A DNA stretch of 50,000 bases from Trachelipus rathkii (GCA_015478945.1 JABUQX010116976.1:1-50000); one strand, 5' to 3'; shown: positions 37,131 to 46,342, numbered from the stretch's first letter. The notes: a model not told the origin generated them from the letters alone. A program made the numbers and translations.

Positions 37131-37960
37131 CTCCCTCTATATTCCACATTTGTCTTATTTCGTGTTTAAATGTTTCAATGTTTGGCATTTGATTTCTTTT
37201 TCTCTCTACTAGTGACAGTAAAGCATTTATTGTCGAGTTTGTCAGTGATGACGAAATCTTGCTTATTGCATGGGACTCTGTTTGCTGTTGGTGTAAATAC
37301 GTTGTTCAATATTGATGGAGGGCATGATTTCTATTGTTTTTTGTTTCTATATTATACTTTTTGCATAATCTATGGTGTATGATTTTGCCTATTGGGTTGT
37401 CTTTCCTTTATAAGCTTATCTATTCAAAAGTGTCTCGCATACAGATAGAATGTAAAGTACATTCTCACTTTCATCTTTACACAACTTGCATTTATCGTCG
37501 CAATACACGGTCTTGCGCATTATTAACAATATCTTTTTCAAATGTTAAGTATCCTCTCGTTATTAATTCAACATTTTTCTCCTTATTGATTTACTCTTTG
37601 ATTAAAATTTCCTCTTTGAATAGTTTTTCATTTTTGTGACCACTAATTTTCATTTATAATTTTTCTATTTATTCTGTACTTTCCCTTTATCATCTTTATT
37701 TTTGTCATTTATTAGCATATATTTCAATTCTAGTCCCGGGTGTTCACTTTCTATTACATATTCATTAAGAAGTTTGTTCCTCTTTTTAAAATAGATGCTA
37801 ACGCTGCTTTCCTTTCTTCATGCTCTCTGAGGCATCTGATTTAATCATTTCCATTACTCTTCACGTATACACTTAGTTCAATTAATATATTATCTCATTA
37901 TTACGGATCTTATATTAGTAACACTCCCTTGCTCTTCTTAATTAAATTAATTAAATCTCA
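37131..37960. other. T-rich intergenic sequence
   Basis: Plus strand T-rich. The two overlapping frames (37170-37382 and 37334-37639) translate to F/L/S/Y-rich products typical of this bias. No gene recognised. Confidence 0.4.
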
Positions 37961-37964
37961 CGAA

Positions 37965-38253
37965 ACCAAAAAAAAAGAAAAAGAAAAGAAACCGGCTGCT
38001 ATAACTATAACCTCGTCTCAAGACAGACAAAGACAAAATTTAGTAATGAATGACGACAAACGTTCCAAAATTGTCAAGAATTGCTATAGTTAACACCACC
38101 GCTCACGAGCGGAGCCCTAATCTAGGAGATTAATTTTTAAGTCTGAACAAGACAGTGCCAAGAAGAGAATAGCTCACACACGCGACCGACCAGTGACGAA
38201 CCTGGGTCTCTCGCTTAGTTGGGCGAGTGCTTTACCGCTCAGCTACCGGACGC
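37965..38253 (-). repeat. tRNA-derived SINE, complete-looking
   Basis: Read on the minus strand, the head (38253 down to about 38180) has an A box in TAGCTGAGCGGTAAAGC, a paired anticodon-type stem (CTCGC...GCGAG with a seven-base loop) and a B-box-like GGTTCGTCACT. This is clear tRNA ancestry, but the acceptor ends do not pair. The body follows for about 190 bp (including GGCACTGTCTTGTTCAG and GTGGTGTTAACTATAGC). The unit ends in a T/C-rich run (TTTCTTTTCTTTTTC) near 37975. A class of its own or a member of a known tRNA-SINE family; I cannot say which. Confidence 0.65.
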
Positions 38254-38685
38254 TATTTTGGTGTTTGATCCATTCCTTCTTGACCTTACGAATAAAATCG
38301 TACGAGTCGACTCCGCCGAATGTTCATTCTTCTTTTAATAAATAACTAAATCCAAAATATTGTTGGTTCATTTATTTTACTTATCTTATATTATATCAAA
38401 AAGAACCAAGAATTAAATTTTGCTGCTGCTCCGTTAATTAAAATAGATTTTAATTTTGTTTAAATTTTTTAAAATTTTATATCTCTAATTCCTTTTTCTA
38501 AAACGTTTTTGCACAGTCTGATCAAATTTTCTCACAGAAACCATCTCCTTCCCCATCATTCAAACTTCCAATCCCTCGTTGCCAGCTCTTGTGGTGGTTC
38601 TTAGTCCTCTTCTCTAATTCCTTTCTTCTGAATCTTCTCTTTTCTTTACCACTCTCTTTTCAATGAGTCGGCTCTGTATCAAGAT

Positions 38686-38688
38686 TTG

Positions 38689-38731
<43 letters not shown>

Positions 38732-38768
38732 TAAATAGGATTATTATATAAATATAATATAAATATAT

Positions 38769-38802
<34 letters not shown>

Positions 38803-38813
38803 ATATATATATA
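38686..38813. repeat. (TA)n microsatellites
   Basis: Two clean (TA)n runs (about 38690-38728 and 38768-38813) flanking a short AATATA segment. Confidence 0.9.
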
Positions 38814-38816
38814 CTT

Positions 38817-38918
38817 CAGTGTTCATACTGCATTTTCGAATTTCAGCTCAGCGGGTTTGATGGAAAGAGTTGAAGGGCCGGATTTGGCCAGCGGGTCGTA
38901 GTTTGCGAACCCCTAACC
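38817..38918. mobile_element. hAT-family terminal sequence (non-autonomous remnant)
   Basis: The segment starts CAGTGTTCATACT and ends with GGGCCGGATTTGG, then AGCGGGTCGTAG, then TTTGCGAACCCCTAA. Reversed, this is the GGGGTT-CGCAAACTACG-ACCCGC-TGGCC layout typical of the ends of hAT elements of the Charlie/ZBED type in animals (established knowledge of the family). It lies directly after a (TA)n run and about 30 bp before the oldest Ty3/gypsy sequence. A similar CAGTGGTGTTCATACT start occurs at 47196. Confidence 0.5.
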
Positions 38919-39289
38919 TATATCATTACTCATTAGTAATGACTTATGGAATAGTAAACAAAAATTGGAAAAGTAAAAGCGTAGTTATAGAACCCATTTG
39001 CCAAATAGAAGGTATTAAAATGGGGAATACTTTAGCTTAACCAATATAAACAATGAATATAAAAAGCACCTTTTACTGTAGCAAACTTTCTAAATAATGA
39101 GGTGATAATGAATAAAAAAGAATTGGAGATGTATATCCTGTTGAAGAACATGAAATAAACGTACCAAATATTTTAAAGAAAAATAATTCTTTTGAATTGT
39201 CAAATATAGAAGTAAACTAGGTAGAAACTAGTAAACAATTAAAATTAACACTAGATGATATAGGTTTGAGTAAATTAATATAACAAAAT

Positions 39290-39810
39290 TGATACAGGAG
39301 AAACTAAACCAATTCACACTCCACATTACCACCTTCCTTATTCTACTTAAGTAACTATGCAAGAACACAAATAAAATGTTGGAGTTAGGTTTAATTGAAA
39401 AATATACTAGCCCTTGGTGTATTCCTGTAATATTAATAAAAAATAGTGATAATAATTATACACAAAGATTTGTTTTTAATACCAGAAATCTGAACCCTGT
39501 AACTAAAACTGAGGTCATGACAATGCCGAGAATAGATGAAATACTTTCATCTTTCAATGGGTCTAAATATCTTATCAATTTGGACAACCTAAAAGGATTT
39601 AATCAGATATTAATTGAAGAGAATGGCAAGTATAAAACTAGCTTTATAGGCCTAGATAATAACACTTATCAACATGTTAGAAAGCGCTATGGTCTTGCAA
39701 GCGCTCCATCCGCCAGGTGTCGCACCTTGCCTGTACCTTTTTCAGGCATCTTAGGTAACTTTTGTCAAATATTTAATGTTATATAGTCCTACTTTGAGCA
39801 ACACTTAAAC
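39290..39810 (+). pseudogene. pol: Ty3/gypsy reverse transcriptase, catalytic YxDD lost
   Basis: The open part (39376-39786, 136 codons) matches the fingers and palm of Ty3/gypsy RT: LIEKYTSPWCIPVILI near the start, RFVFNTRNLNPVTK at about 31-44, PRIDEI at 51-56, and motif A around D70 (INLDNLKGFNQI). After YGLASAPS the expected FQR...YLDD segment is damaged. Where the Y-x-D-D catalytic box should be, the sequence reads QIFNVI then a stop, with the second aspartate codon missing. The following residues (EQHLNHLEH) again fit the family. It would have copied the element's RNA into DNA in the cytoplasmic particle. This copy cannot. Confidence 0.9.
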
Positions 39811-40080
39811 CACTTGGAGCATATATATATTATATATATATAATATATTATATATATATATTATATATATATATATATATATAAACTTTGCAAATTTAGA
39901 AATAGAGCTAATTGTTATATTGTAATTACATTACTATTGTTATATTATATAATTTTGTAATTTGTTTGTCATCATCGATTTTTATTATCTCTACTTCTTT
40001 TACTTACCTACATCACCGCAAATATTGGGATAGATTGTTATTTCACCATCGTCTTCGAATGTGAAAGGCTGTAAAAATAA
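39811..40080. repeat. (TA)n tract plus inserted or decayed sequence inside RT-RNase H linker
   Basis: (TA)n-rich sequence at 39819-39885 is followed by about 195 bp where the expected linker (the connection ending LGH) is mostly unrecognisable; only ANLEIEL remains. Ty3/gypsy sequence is readable again from 40082. Either a microsatellite expansion plus decay, or a small insertion whose ends I cannot fix. Confidence 0.5.
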
Positions 40081-40081
40081 T

Positions 40082-40640
40082 ATTAGGTATGGCATCTTAT
40101 TATAAACTATATTAATAACTTCTCAGAAATATGTGCTCCTCTCACTAATTTGACTGGAAAATATACTACTTTTATTTGGACTGAAATAGAGGATAAAGCT
40201 TTTAATAAACTAGAAGAGTTACTTTAAACATCACCCATTCTTATTTACCCAAATTTTAGCAAAACCTTTAAGCTCCGCACAGATGCGAGTAGCACTGCTA
40301 TAGGATCTGTATTAACAGAGAAAGTAGATAAATTAGATAAACTTGTAGCTTATTTTTCACGAAAATTAACCTGAAGAACTAAATTACAGTACTACCGAAA
40401 GAGCTCTAACTTTAGCTAATTCTATTTAACATCTTTATTACCCTTACGGACATAAATTCATTGCAATTGTGGATCAAAAAGCGCTGAGATATTTCTTCAA
40501 ATTTAAACCATTCACCCCCAGAATTGCTAGATGATATATGATTTTGAATTTGATTTTGATGTTAAATTTAAGGAAGGAAAAGAACATATAATACCCGATG
40601 GTTTCAGTAGAAGTATACAAAATATAAATTCATCACTAAA
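40082..40640 (+). pseudogene. pol: Ty3/gypsy RNase H domain, frameshifted
   Basis: The linker LGMASYYKLY begins at 40082. The RNase H domain follows: WTEIEDKAFNKLEELL, then a stop, then PNFSKTFKLRTDASSTAIGS with the first catalytic aspartate in TDAS. A frameshift after FSRKLT leads into ELNYSTTERALTLANS (catalytic glutamate) and KFIAIVDQKALRYF (aspartate in place of the usual TDHK). A further shift near 40530 gives the conserved end EGKEHIIPDGFSRS. All three acidic residues are still encoded despite two stops and at least two frameshifts. Confidence 0.9.
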
Positions 40641-40789
40641 TTCTTCCCAAATTCATAGTTCAGAAAATGTTGCAAAACAACAATTAAATGATTTAAAATG
40701 GAGACAGATAATAAATTATTTCCAGAGATATAATTGCTTAAAATTGCTTTAAATTCTCATTTAAATTTTCACCAAGGATTCGTCATAAC

Positions 40790-41335
40790 TCTTAAAAGAG
40801 CAGAAAGTATATTTTTTTCTGGCCTAACATGTCGCAAGACATAAAAAATATGTAAATAATTGTTTAACGTCAAAAACTATCCCCAAATAAAGTTATTAAA
40901 GCCCCTCACCAAAATTACGATTCCGTTAGGACTCCAGGAGCTTTGTTAGGAATAGATATAATGGATCCTTTTCCTACATCTGATAAAGGAAACCAGTATA
41001 TTTTCTCTATAATTGAACACTTCCTACGATCTATACAAGCTTACCCCATCTCTAATATTAAAAGTAAACTATAACAGATTGCTTAATAGATTACATTAAC
41101 AAATTATCAGCCCTACTTCACATAACGACTGATAACGGAACGCAATCTCATTCTACCTTATTTAAAGAATTTTTCGAACTTTACAAAGGTAAATTACACT
41201 TTACAACGTCTTTTCATCCACAAGGCAATCCTTATATTGAAAGAGCCCATTGAAATATTAAAAATACTTTAGCTTCCGCTCTAGAAAACTGTTCACTTCA
41301 TCAATGAGAAGATTTCTATCATTTGTAATTGTAGC
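40790..41335 (+). pseudogene. pol: Ty3/gypsy integrase core, DD35E spacing kept
   Basis: The end of the zinc-binding region (ESIFFWPNMSQDIKN) is followed by the core. TPGALLGIDIMDPF carries the first catalytic aspartate, ITTDNGTQS the second (codon at 41131), and NPYIERAH the glutamate (codon at 41239). The last two are 36 codons apart, which is exactly the D-35-E spacing of retroviral-type integrases. Stops and frameshifts occur between the first and second blocks and just after the glutamate (TGA at 41251). It inserts the element's DNA into the genome; this copy is dead. Confidence 0.9.
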
Positions 41336-41471
41336 GTTTATTCAGCTGCACAATGCATTGAGCAACTCCTTCCTTTACATTTGATGGAAATGACTAAAAT
41401 CTACCAAACAAATATAATAAAAAAATGCAAAATCTTTAACATTCGAAACCACAAATTACAAAAAAGAAATT

Positions 41472-41595
41472 ATGTCTAAAATGAATAAAGCATATAAGCA
41501 ACTACAAGACAATCATATTAAAAACAAATTAAGACAAAGAAAATATTTTAGACCTCAAAATTACAAAAATTTCGAACTTGGAGACAGTTTTACTA
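41472..41595 (+). pseudogene. pol: Ty3/gypsy Pol C-terminal region, first part
   Basis: MSKMNKAYKQLQDNHIKNK followed by RPQNYKNFELGDS is the charged linker that precedes the GPY/F module in Ty3/gypsy integrases. It is interrupted at 41595 by a DNA transposon and continues at about 42411. The residues beyond 41595 in this frame belong to the inserted element. Confidence 0.85.
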
Positions 41596-41769
41596 AAGCC
41601 GTTTTCGTTTTAACATTTTGTCTTACGCTCGATAAGACAAATTACTTACGCATTTTAAGAACGGTTTCGTGCCAAAACGACCGCGAATGAATTCTTATTC
41701 TTATAAACTTGTTTACAAACATTACAAAAATCATAATCAGTGTTTGGAATGATGTCTTCGGGAGAGGAT

Positions 41770-41770
41770 A

Positions 41771-41842
<72 letters not shown>
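41770..41842. repeat. Compound (TC)n(TA)n microsatellite
   Basis: About 34 bp of (TC)n, a short CGTCTCTC break, then about 35 bp of (TA)n, in the middle of the inserted DNA transposon. Confidence 0.95.
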
Positions 41843-41844
<2 letters not shown>

Positions 41845-42169
41845 ATAATTTATGAATATCTGTTATCTTATAGAACACAATTTTATTCATTTATAAATAT
41901 ATTAAAGTTACAATAAAAACAAAAAACAAATGAAAAGTGCATCATTGTAACAATCTTTTCATCAAAAATTGGAAAAGCTAAAAAATTAAAGCCATTTTAT
42001 TTAAGGAAGCATCTTCATTCATCAATTACAACGGGCCTACCACGTAGTGAAAACATTATCATTTGCATTTTTTACAATGAATATTTTAAGGATAATTAAA
42101 ATTGTGAATATCACGCAAATATTTGACACAATCTCATTACTCTTAAAGTCATTAAATTGATTCCATTGT

Positions 42170-42202
42170 AAAAAAAAAAAAAAAAAAAAAAAAGAAAAAA
42201 AA
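42170..42202. repeat. A-rich run inside the DNA transposon
   Basis: A 24-base A run followed by GAAAAAAAA. On its own it could be a retroposed tail, but it lies within the transposon ends and no retroposon body was recognised to its left. Confidence 0.8.
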
Positions 42203-42677
42203 TTTCATGACTGCTTTCTGGCATCATTTCCTTTGTTTACATTTTTCGTAAGAATAGAATTTTTCGGTAAGACAGCGAAATAGCAATCTTACGGAATTTG
42301 TCAAAGTTCTTACGTTTGGTGAGAATATTCTTAAAATTTGACAAAACGAACGATTTTTTTGAGAACGTTCTTATTTTTCGTAAGAATATTGCCAAAACGA
42401 AAACGGCTTAAAAAATTATTACAGAGTAGGTGTAGGGAGGAAATTAAAATTTAGAAGGTTTGGGCCATACAGGATAATATAGAAACTTTCACAAGTTAAC
42501 TTTAAAATTAAACCTATTTACGACTTGGTAAAAGAATTAAAGTAGTACATGTAAACAGACTTAAGCCATGTAACACACTTTTAAATTATGATTCAGTTAT
42601 CCCTGAATATACAAATCTAAACACAAATGAAGATAGAATAAGTGACTATGAAACGGATTCTGAAGATGAATTCATAT

Positions 42678-42678
<1 letters not shown>

Positions 42679-42732
<54 letters not shown>
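42679..42732. repeat. (AAT)n trinucleotide repeat encoding polyasparagine
   Basis: About 17 AAT units in frame with the Ty3/gypsy Pol tail, plus one GAT interruption at the end. Being in frame, it lengthens the protein rather than breaking it. Confidence 0.9.
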
Positions 42733-42779
42733 TAACAATAATATTTATAATTTAAGGTCTAAATTACCCACTGTTGAGC

Positions 42780-42789
42780 ATGATAGAGT
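42780..42789. repeat. Target-site duplication, left copy
   Basis: ATGATAGAGT, identical to 44863-44872. It flanks the non-LTR element. Confidence 0.85.
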
Positions 42790-42831
42790 GATAGACTAAC
42801 ACATAAAGGTGAAAAATTCAATAGAAAAAAA

Positions 42832-43680
42832 ATATCCACCCTAATTAATGGGCCTACCAATCCGGTAGATCAGCAGTTGGCGCACTAGATAGCTTGGTAT
42901 CCAAGGTAGAAGGAGCGCTAGATCACAAGGAGGTTGCGGTTTGTGCTTTCCTGGATGTGCAGGGTGCTTTTGATAACACCATGCATGCCACCATGGAGGA
43001 TACCGCCGCCTCCAAGGGCTTCGGACCCTCAACGATTGCCTGAATAAAAGCAATGTTGGGGACGAGACGTATTACGGCTGAATTGGGAGGGGGAGATGAT
43101 CACTGTGACATCTGTGAGGGGGTACCCCCAAGGAGGGGTACTTTCGCCCCTTTTATGGACCATGGTGGTTGATAGTCTCCTCACCAAACTCAGTGAATCC
43201 GGATTCGATGAGCAGGGATACTCGGATGACAGTGTAATTATTATTAGAGGCAAACACATAGAGGTCCTAATGGAACTCATGCAACATGCCCTCAATTTAT
43301 TTTACAATGGTGTTTGGAAAGGGAACTGAACATCAATCCGAGTAAAACAGTAATAGTGCCCTTCACCAGGAAAAGGAAGCTAAGGTACACGGCTCCCAAG
43401 ATTGGTGATATCACTATTATCCCTTCCACTGAAGTCAAATATCTGGGAGTAATCCTAGATCAAAAACTTACGTGGAATCCACACCTTAAAAGGGTAGTGG
43501 AAAAGGAACGATGGCTCTATGGACATACCGGAAAATGCTGGGCAAAACATGGGGACTGAAACCTAAAATGACCAATTGGTTATACATAACTGTGGTCAGA
43601 CCTATAATCACCTATGCCTCACTTGTTTAGTGGTCGAAGGTTGAACAAAGGACTGCACAAAATAAACTGCAAAGATTGCA
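42832..43680 (+). pseudogene. Non-LTR reverse transcriptase, frameshifted
   Basis: The frame from about 42851 reads AYQSGRSAVGALDSLV then FLDVQGAFDN (motif A, aspartate near 42952), and stops at 43039. A shift into 43096-43329 gives RGYPQGGVLSPLLW (motif B) and GYSDDSVIII (motif C, the catalytic DD intact but Y-S-D-D instead of the common Y-A-D-D). Another shift into 43314-43559 gives INPSKTVIVPFTRK and KYLGVILDQKLTW (thumb). A last segment holds LKPKMTNWLY and VRPIITYASLV before a TAG. At least three frameshifts and two stops make it inactive, but the order and motifs are complete from the palm onward. Confidence 0.9.
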
Positions 43681-43824
43681 AAGGAGTTATATCTGACGTC
43701 ACTTGGAGAGACAAAAAAAACCGCAGTGATTACGATAATGGACTGGTGTCCGGATCTTCCAGTGGAAGATAGCCAAATTAAAAAAGAACTGGATAGATAA
43801 TGTGGCAAGAATAAAAGATAACAA

Positions 43825-44655
43825 ATGGCCATTGTTGTTTCGGACTTGATGCCAAAACAAAAAAGCTTTGGAAAGTATAAAATTCTTCTTACAAATCGAT
43901 CAATTTGGGATAATGGAGGCCCTAAATTCGAATCAGGAACCATTCTGTGGTACACTGATGGATCGGTGATGGATGGTGGGACTGGCGCAGGACTAGTCGG
44001 ACCCAACTGCAGGTGCAGTATAGCCCTGGGCCCTTTTCCCACCATATTTCAAGCAGAGATTTACGCCATAATGGCATGTGCCAGAATAAACCTAGAAAGA
44101 GGGGTGCGAGGGGCAAAGATTGCTGTGGCAACTGATAGTCAGGCGGCTATCGGAGCTCTGAATTCTTGCATATATGACTCCAAACTGGTTTGGGAATGCC
44201 AACGTACCCTACAGCAATTGGCTCAACGCAACAGAGTTAATCTGATATGGGTGCCAGGGCATCAAGGTGTACCCTGCAATGAGGAGGCTGATCGCCTCGC
44301 TAAGGAGCCAGAACCGCCTACTGTGGTCCGGAACCCTTCTGTGGACTCTCTAAGGCCCACATTAAAGAATCTGACACAATGGGAACATAAAGTTATGACC
44401 AAGTACAGGACAAGCATCCCTGGTCTCAGACAAGCTGAAGATCTGATTGATCTCTCTCCAAGAAAGGCAAAGGAAATGCTTGCTCTGAGTATATCTGATC
44501 TTCGACTTTTGACTGGAATTCTGACTGAACATGGGCCAGTCAGATACCACCTTAAGAAAATTGGAAAAGTTGAATGTGATTCATGCCGATACTGCCTTGA
44601 AGCAGTAGAAACGGCAGAACACATTCTATGTAATTGCGAAGCTTTTTGCTGGTAA
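43825..44655 (+). CDS. Non-LTR RNase H domain and CCHC zinc knuckle, intact frame
   Basis: A 276-codon open frame, the largest in the window, but only the C-terminal part of a longer Pol protein; the Met is internal. RNase H residues are all present: D45 in WYTDGS, E78 in FQAEIYAI, D104 in ATDSQAAI, H146 in PGHQG and D156 in NEEADRLAK. It would remove the RNA strand during target-primed reverse transcription. A C-x2-C-x8-H-x4-C knuckle (C244, C247, H256, C261) follows near the end, as in many non-LTR Pol C-termini. The frame then stops at 44655 while a related reading continues in another frame to about 44760, so even this end is frameshifted. Confidence 0.9.
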   Translation: MAIVVSDLMPKQKSFGKYKILLTNRSIWDNGGPKFESGTILWYTDGSVMDGGTGAGLVGPNCRCSIALGPFPTIFQAEIYAIMACARINLERGVRGAKIAVATDSQAAIGALNSCIYDSKLVWECQRTLQQLAQRNRVNLIWVPGHQGVPCNEEADRLAKEPEPPTVVRNPSVDSLRPTLKNLTQWEHKVMTKYRTSIPGLRQAEDLIDLSPRKAKEMLALSISDLRLLTGILTEHGPVRYHLKKIGKVECDSCRYCLEAVETAEHILCNCEAFCW

Positions 44656-44843
44656 AGATATTGGTATTGGCAGGAGGATGTTCTGGAGCCTTTCGATATC
44701 AAAACGTCGTCTCCTGGAACAATCCTGAAATTCATGCGGAAAATCGGGTTGAACCAGGAATTTTAATAGACAAGGGTGTGTCACAAAAGATCCAAGTGGG
44801 TCGCAGTGACAAGGGGCCTCAATAGAGACCACCACCCTAACAA

Positions 44844-44862
44844 TCTAATCTAATCTAATCTA
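44844..44862 (+). repeat. (TCTAA)n tail of the non-LTR element
   Basis: About four TCTAA/TAATC units directly before the right target-site duplication. Pentanucleotide tails in place of poly(A) are known in some arthropod non-LTR lineages. Confidence 0.9.
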
Positions 44863-44872
44863 ATGATAGAGT
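44863..44872. repeat. Target-site duplication, right copy
   Basis: ATGATAGAGT, identical to 42780-42789. The Ty3/gypsy frame that was cut at 42789 is open from here to a stop at 44952-44954, which supports this as the true junction. Confidence 0.85.
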
Positions 44873-44954
44873 ACAGAAAAGACCAATAGAATATATTGCC
44901 CAAAGCATCTTTGGCATGATACTTATGGCTTTTATATCAAGATTACTTAATTAA
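44873..44954 (+). pseudogene. pol: Ty3/gypsy Pol, last residues
   Basis: Once the non-LTR insertion and one copy of the duplication are discounted, the Asn-rich tail frame stays open here for 27 codons after the duplication and ends in TAA. It shows the natural C-terminus of this element's Pol and confirms the order of insertion: Ty3/gypsy first, non-LTR later. Confidence 0.75.
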
Positions 44955-45288
44955 AAAAGCTAGAATAAATAGATGATTAATGAAGAACTTATTTGTGTCT
45001 AAAATGAGAAAAAAGGTTAAAATTGATTTTTTTATAGTATTGATGCAACATGGAAACGATGTAGGTGGAATTACTAACATAATTGCCCTTACGAGGTCTC
45101 ATGGTTGACATGTTTGTCAAAACTCCTTACCTGTTCAGTCCAAGAATAAGCAAATACCCCAAGGGGATTTATTCGTAAGGCCGTTGAAATAAAAAGTACG
45201 ATGATAATGAGCGTTCAAAGTTATTGTACTTTGGGACCATTATTTTTTGTTAGTAAAGATTTTAAAGTAAGGATAATATATTAATATT

Positions 45289-45326
45289 ATTATTTTGTTT
45301 TTTATCTGTTTATTCTTATTTGCAGA
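45289..45326 (+). promoter_or_regulatory. Possible 3' splice site upstream of the third ORF
   Basis: A T-rich run (TATTATTTTGTTTTTTATCTG and on) ends in TTGCAG at 45320-45325, 34 bp before the ATG at 45360. This is a good match to a metazoan acceptor. Spliced subgenomic RNAs are how several Ty3/gypsy elements express ORFs located after pol. Confidence 0.4.
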
Positions 45327-45359
45327 TATTAACATAAATATTAAATATAAATTTTAATT

Positions 45360-46184
45360 ATGGATAACTTCATGGCAGCTGATTATTTTTGTAGGCTATT
45401 TCTAAGATGCCTAGAACAATGTATTTCTTGGCCAGTTAATGTTCAAATTAACAAAGGATCTAAAATACAATATGTGGAAAACCAAATAATAGAACAACAA
45501 TATTTTGATATTAATGAAACTCACATTTCATTCACAAATAATTACGCCAGTAATACTGCAAGTATGCAGCTTGAAAAGCTTTTAAACAACTATAAAAAAT
45601 TTAAAGTATCTAAAGATAAAATAAAAAGTAATAATAAAGACGGATGATCACAAAACCTTCAGAGTGCAAATAAATGAAAATATCAGAAAAATAGAACTCC
45701 TAGTCAGAAAGCAAAATATGGTGGAGGATTTTCTCAAGTTAGAAAAGAATTGAAAGGGAAGCCAAAAGAAGTTTGTCCAGTGTAAAAAAGATAGATCTAA
45801 AATAACAAAAATATAAAGGCAAAGACTTTAAAAATGACGAGAACAAAACCTGTTTAATAAAAAAAAAAGTGCAAGAATTATTTGGCAACGGAACTCCAAC
45901 AACCGAGTCTTCCCATATTAAAATGAAGTTAGACGAACCTACCCTTGAAACTGAAGAAAATTTAATATGTAAAAATTTACCTAATGATTTAACCCTTAAA
46001 GATTTCTCGTCATTAGAAATGTCTTCTTGTCTTTTTTCCTCTCCTTCAAAAAAAAAAAAATATATCTTCGTCTCTGTCTTCTTCCTAATCTTCTAAGAGC
46101 TGTTCTTCCTCTTATTCTGTTATTTCTACCTCTGTAGTCTTAAAAGATTTGCAATCGAGTCCAAGTTCGAGTGACGAGAATTAA
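45360..46184 (+). pseudogene. Extra ORF of the Ty3/gypsy element between integrase and 3' LTR
   Basis: The first frame, 45360-45647 (95 codons), starts MDNFMAADYFCRLFLRCLEQ and ends in a lysine-rich segment. Reading continues with frame changes: RVQINENIRKIELLVRKQN near 45665-45720, an acidic part at 45869-46070 (KMKLDEPTLETEENL), and a serine-rich tail (SSYSVISTS, QSSPSSSDEN) ending at TAA 46182-46184. There is no signal peptide, transmembrane segment or furin-like site, so it does not look like an envelope gene. Charge and Ser-rich acidic end would suit a nucleic-acid- or host-protein-binding accessory factor, but that is guesswork. Its position after integrase and before the polypurine tract ties it to the element. 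At least three frame breaks. Confidence 0.5.
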
Positions 46185-46342
46185 TGAAATGTAAATAAAT
46201 AATAATAATTTTAGGATTTATTATTTATGACAAAATAATTACCTTTTATTTATTTATTTTTTATTTTTTGACGAAATAATTTTTTTGGTTTATTTTATTT
46301 GCTTTTATTTATACCTCTTTCGATTTTTCTATGGACTAAAAA

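Larger units (their letters stand above)
41596..42409. mobile_element. Non-autonomous DNA transposon, 814 bp, inside the Ty3/gypsy element
   Basis: The ends are perfect 16-bp inverted repeats: AAGCCGTTTTCGTTTT at 41596-41611 and its complement at 42394-42409. Looser inverted similarity runs inward for about 170 bp (TTGTC, TCTTACG and GTTCTTAC words; a TGTTTAC/GTAAACA pair with GGAATGATG/GGAAATGATG beyond). There is no transposase. It contains a (TC)n(TA)n microsatellite and a long A run. Ty3/gypsy coding stops at its left edge and resumes at its right edge, which proves it is an insertion. I could not settle the target-site duplication, so the superfamily is open. Confidence 0.85.
42411..42789 (+). 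pseudogene. pol: Ty3/gypsy Pol C-terminal region, second part (GPY/F module and Asn-rich tail)
   Basis: Continues from 41595 with VGVGRKLKFRRFGPYRII, the GPY/F motif at the end of Ty3/gypsy integrases, then KLSQVNFKIKP. After a frameshift GKRIKVVHVNRLKPC follows, the usual closing motif. An acidic stretch (DRISDYETDSEDEF) then leads into a polyasparagine run of about 16 residues encoded by (AAT)n at 42679-42730. The frame runs on to 42789, where the non-LTR element is inserted. Confidence 0.85.
42790..44862 (+). mobile_element. 5'-truncated non-LTR retrotransposon (RNase H-bearing, I/R1-like group)
   Basis: 2,073 bp with the back half of a non-LTR Pol protein: reverse transcriptase, RNase H and a C-terminal CCHC knuckle. 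It ends in a (TCTAA)n tail at 44844-44862 instead of poly(A). It is flanked by a perfect 10-bp target-site duplication. The endonuclease and ORF1 are missing because reverse transcription stopped early, as is common for target-primed insertion. RNase H plus a C-terminal CCHC places it in the I/R1/LOA-type assemblage; the exact clade needs a tree. Confidence 0.9.

Noticed and set aside
38180..38253. Functional tRNA gene on the minus strand
   Set aside because: The anticodon-type stem is good, but the acceptor stem is unpaired and the T arm is damaged, and it continues into a SINE body.
43029..44735. Minus-strand frames opposite the non-LTR Pol
   Set aside because: They lie antisense to clear RT and RNase H motifs and show no domain; shadows of a GC-richer coding region.
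45360..46184. Envelope gene of an errantivirus-like element
   Set aside because: No signal peptide, no transmembrane anchor and no cleavage site in any readable segment.
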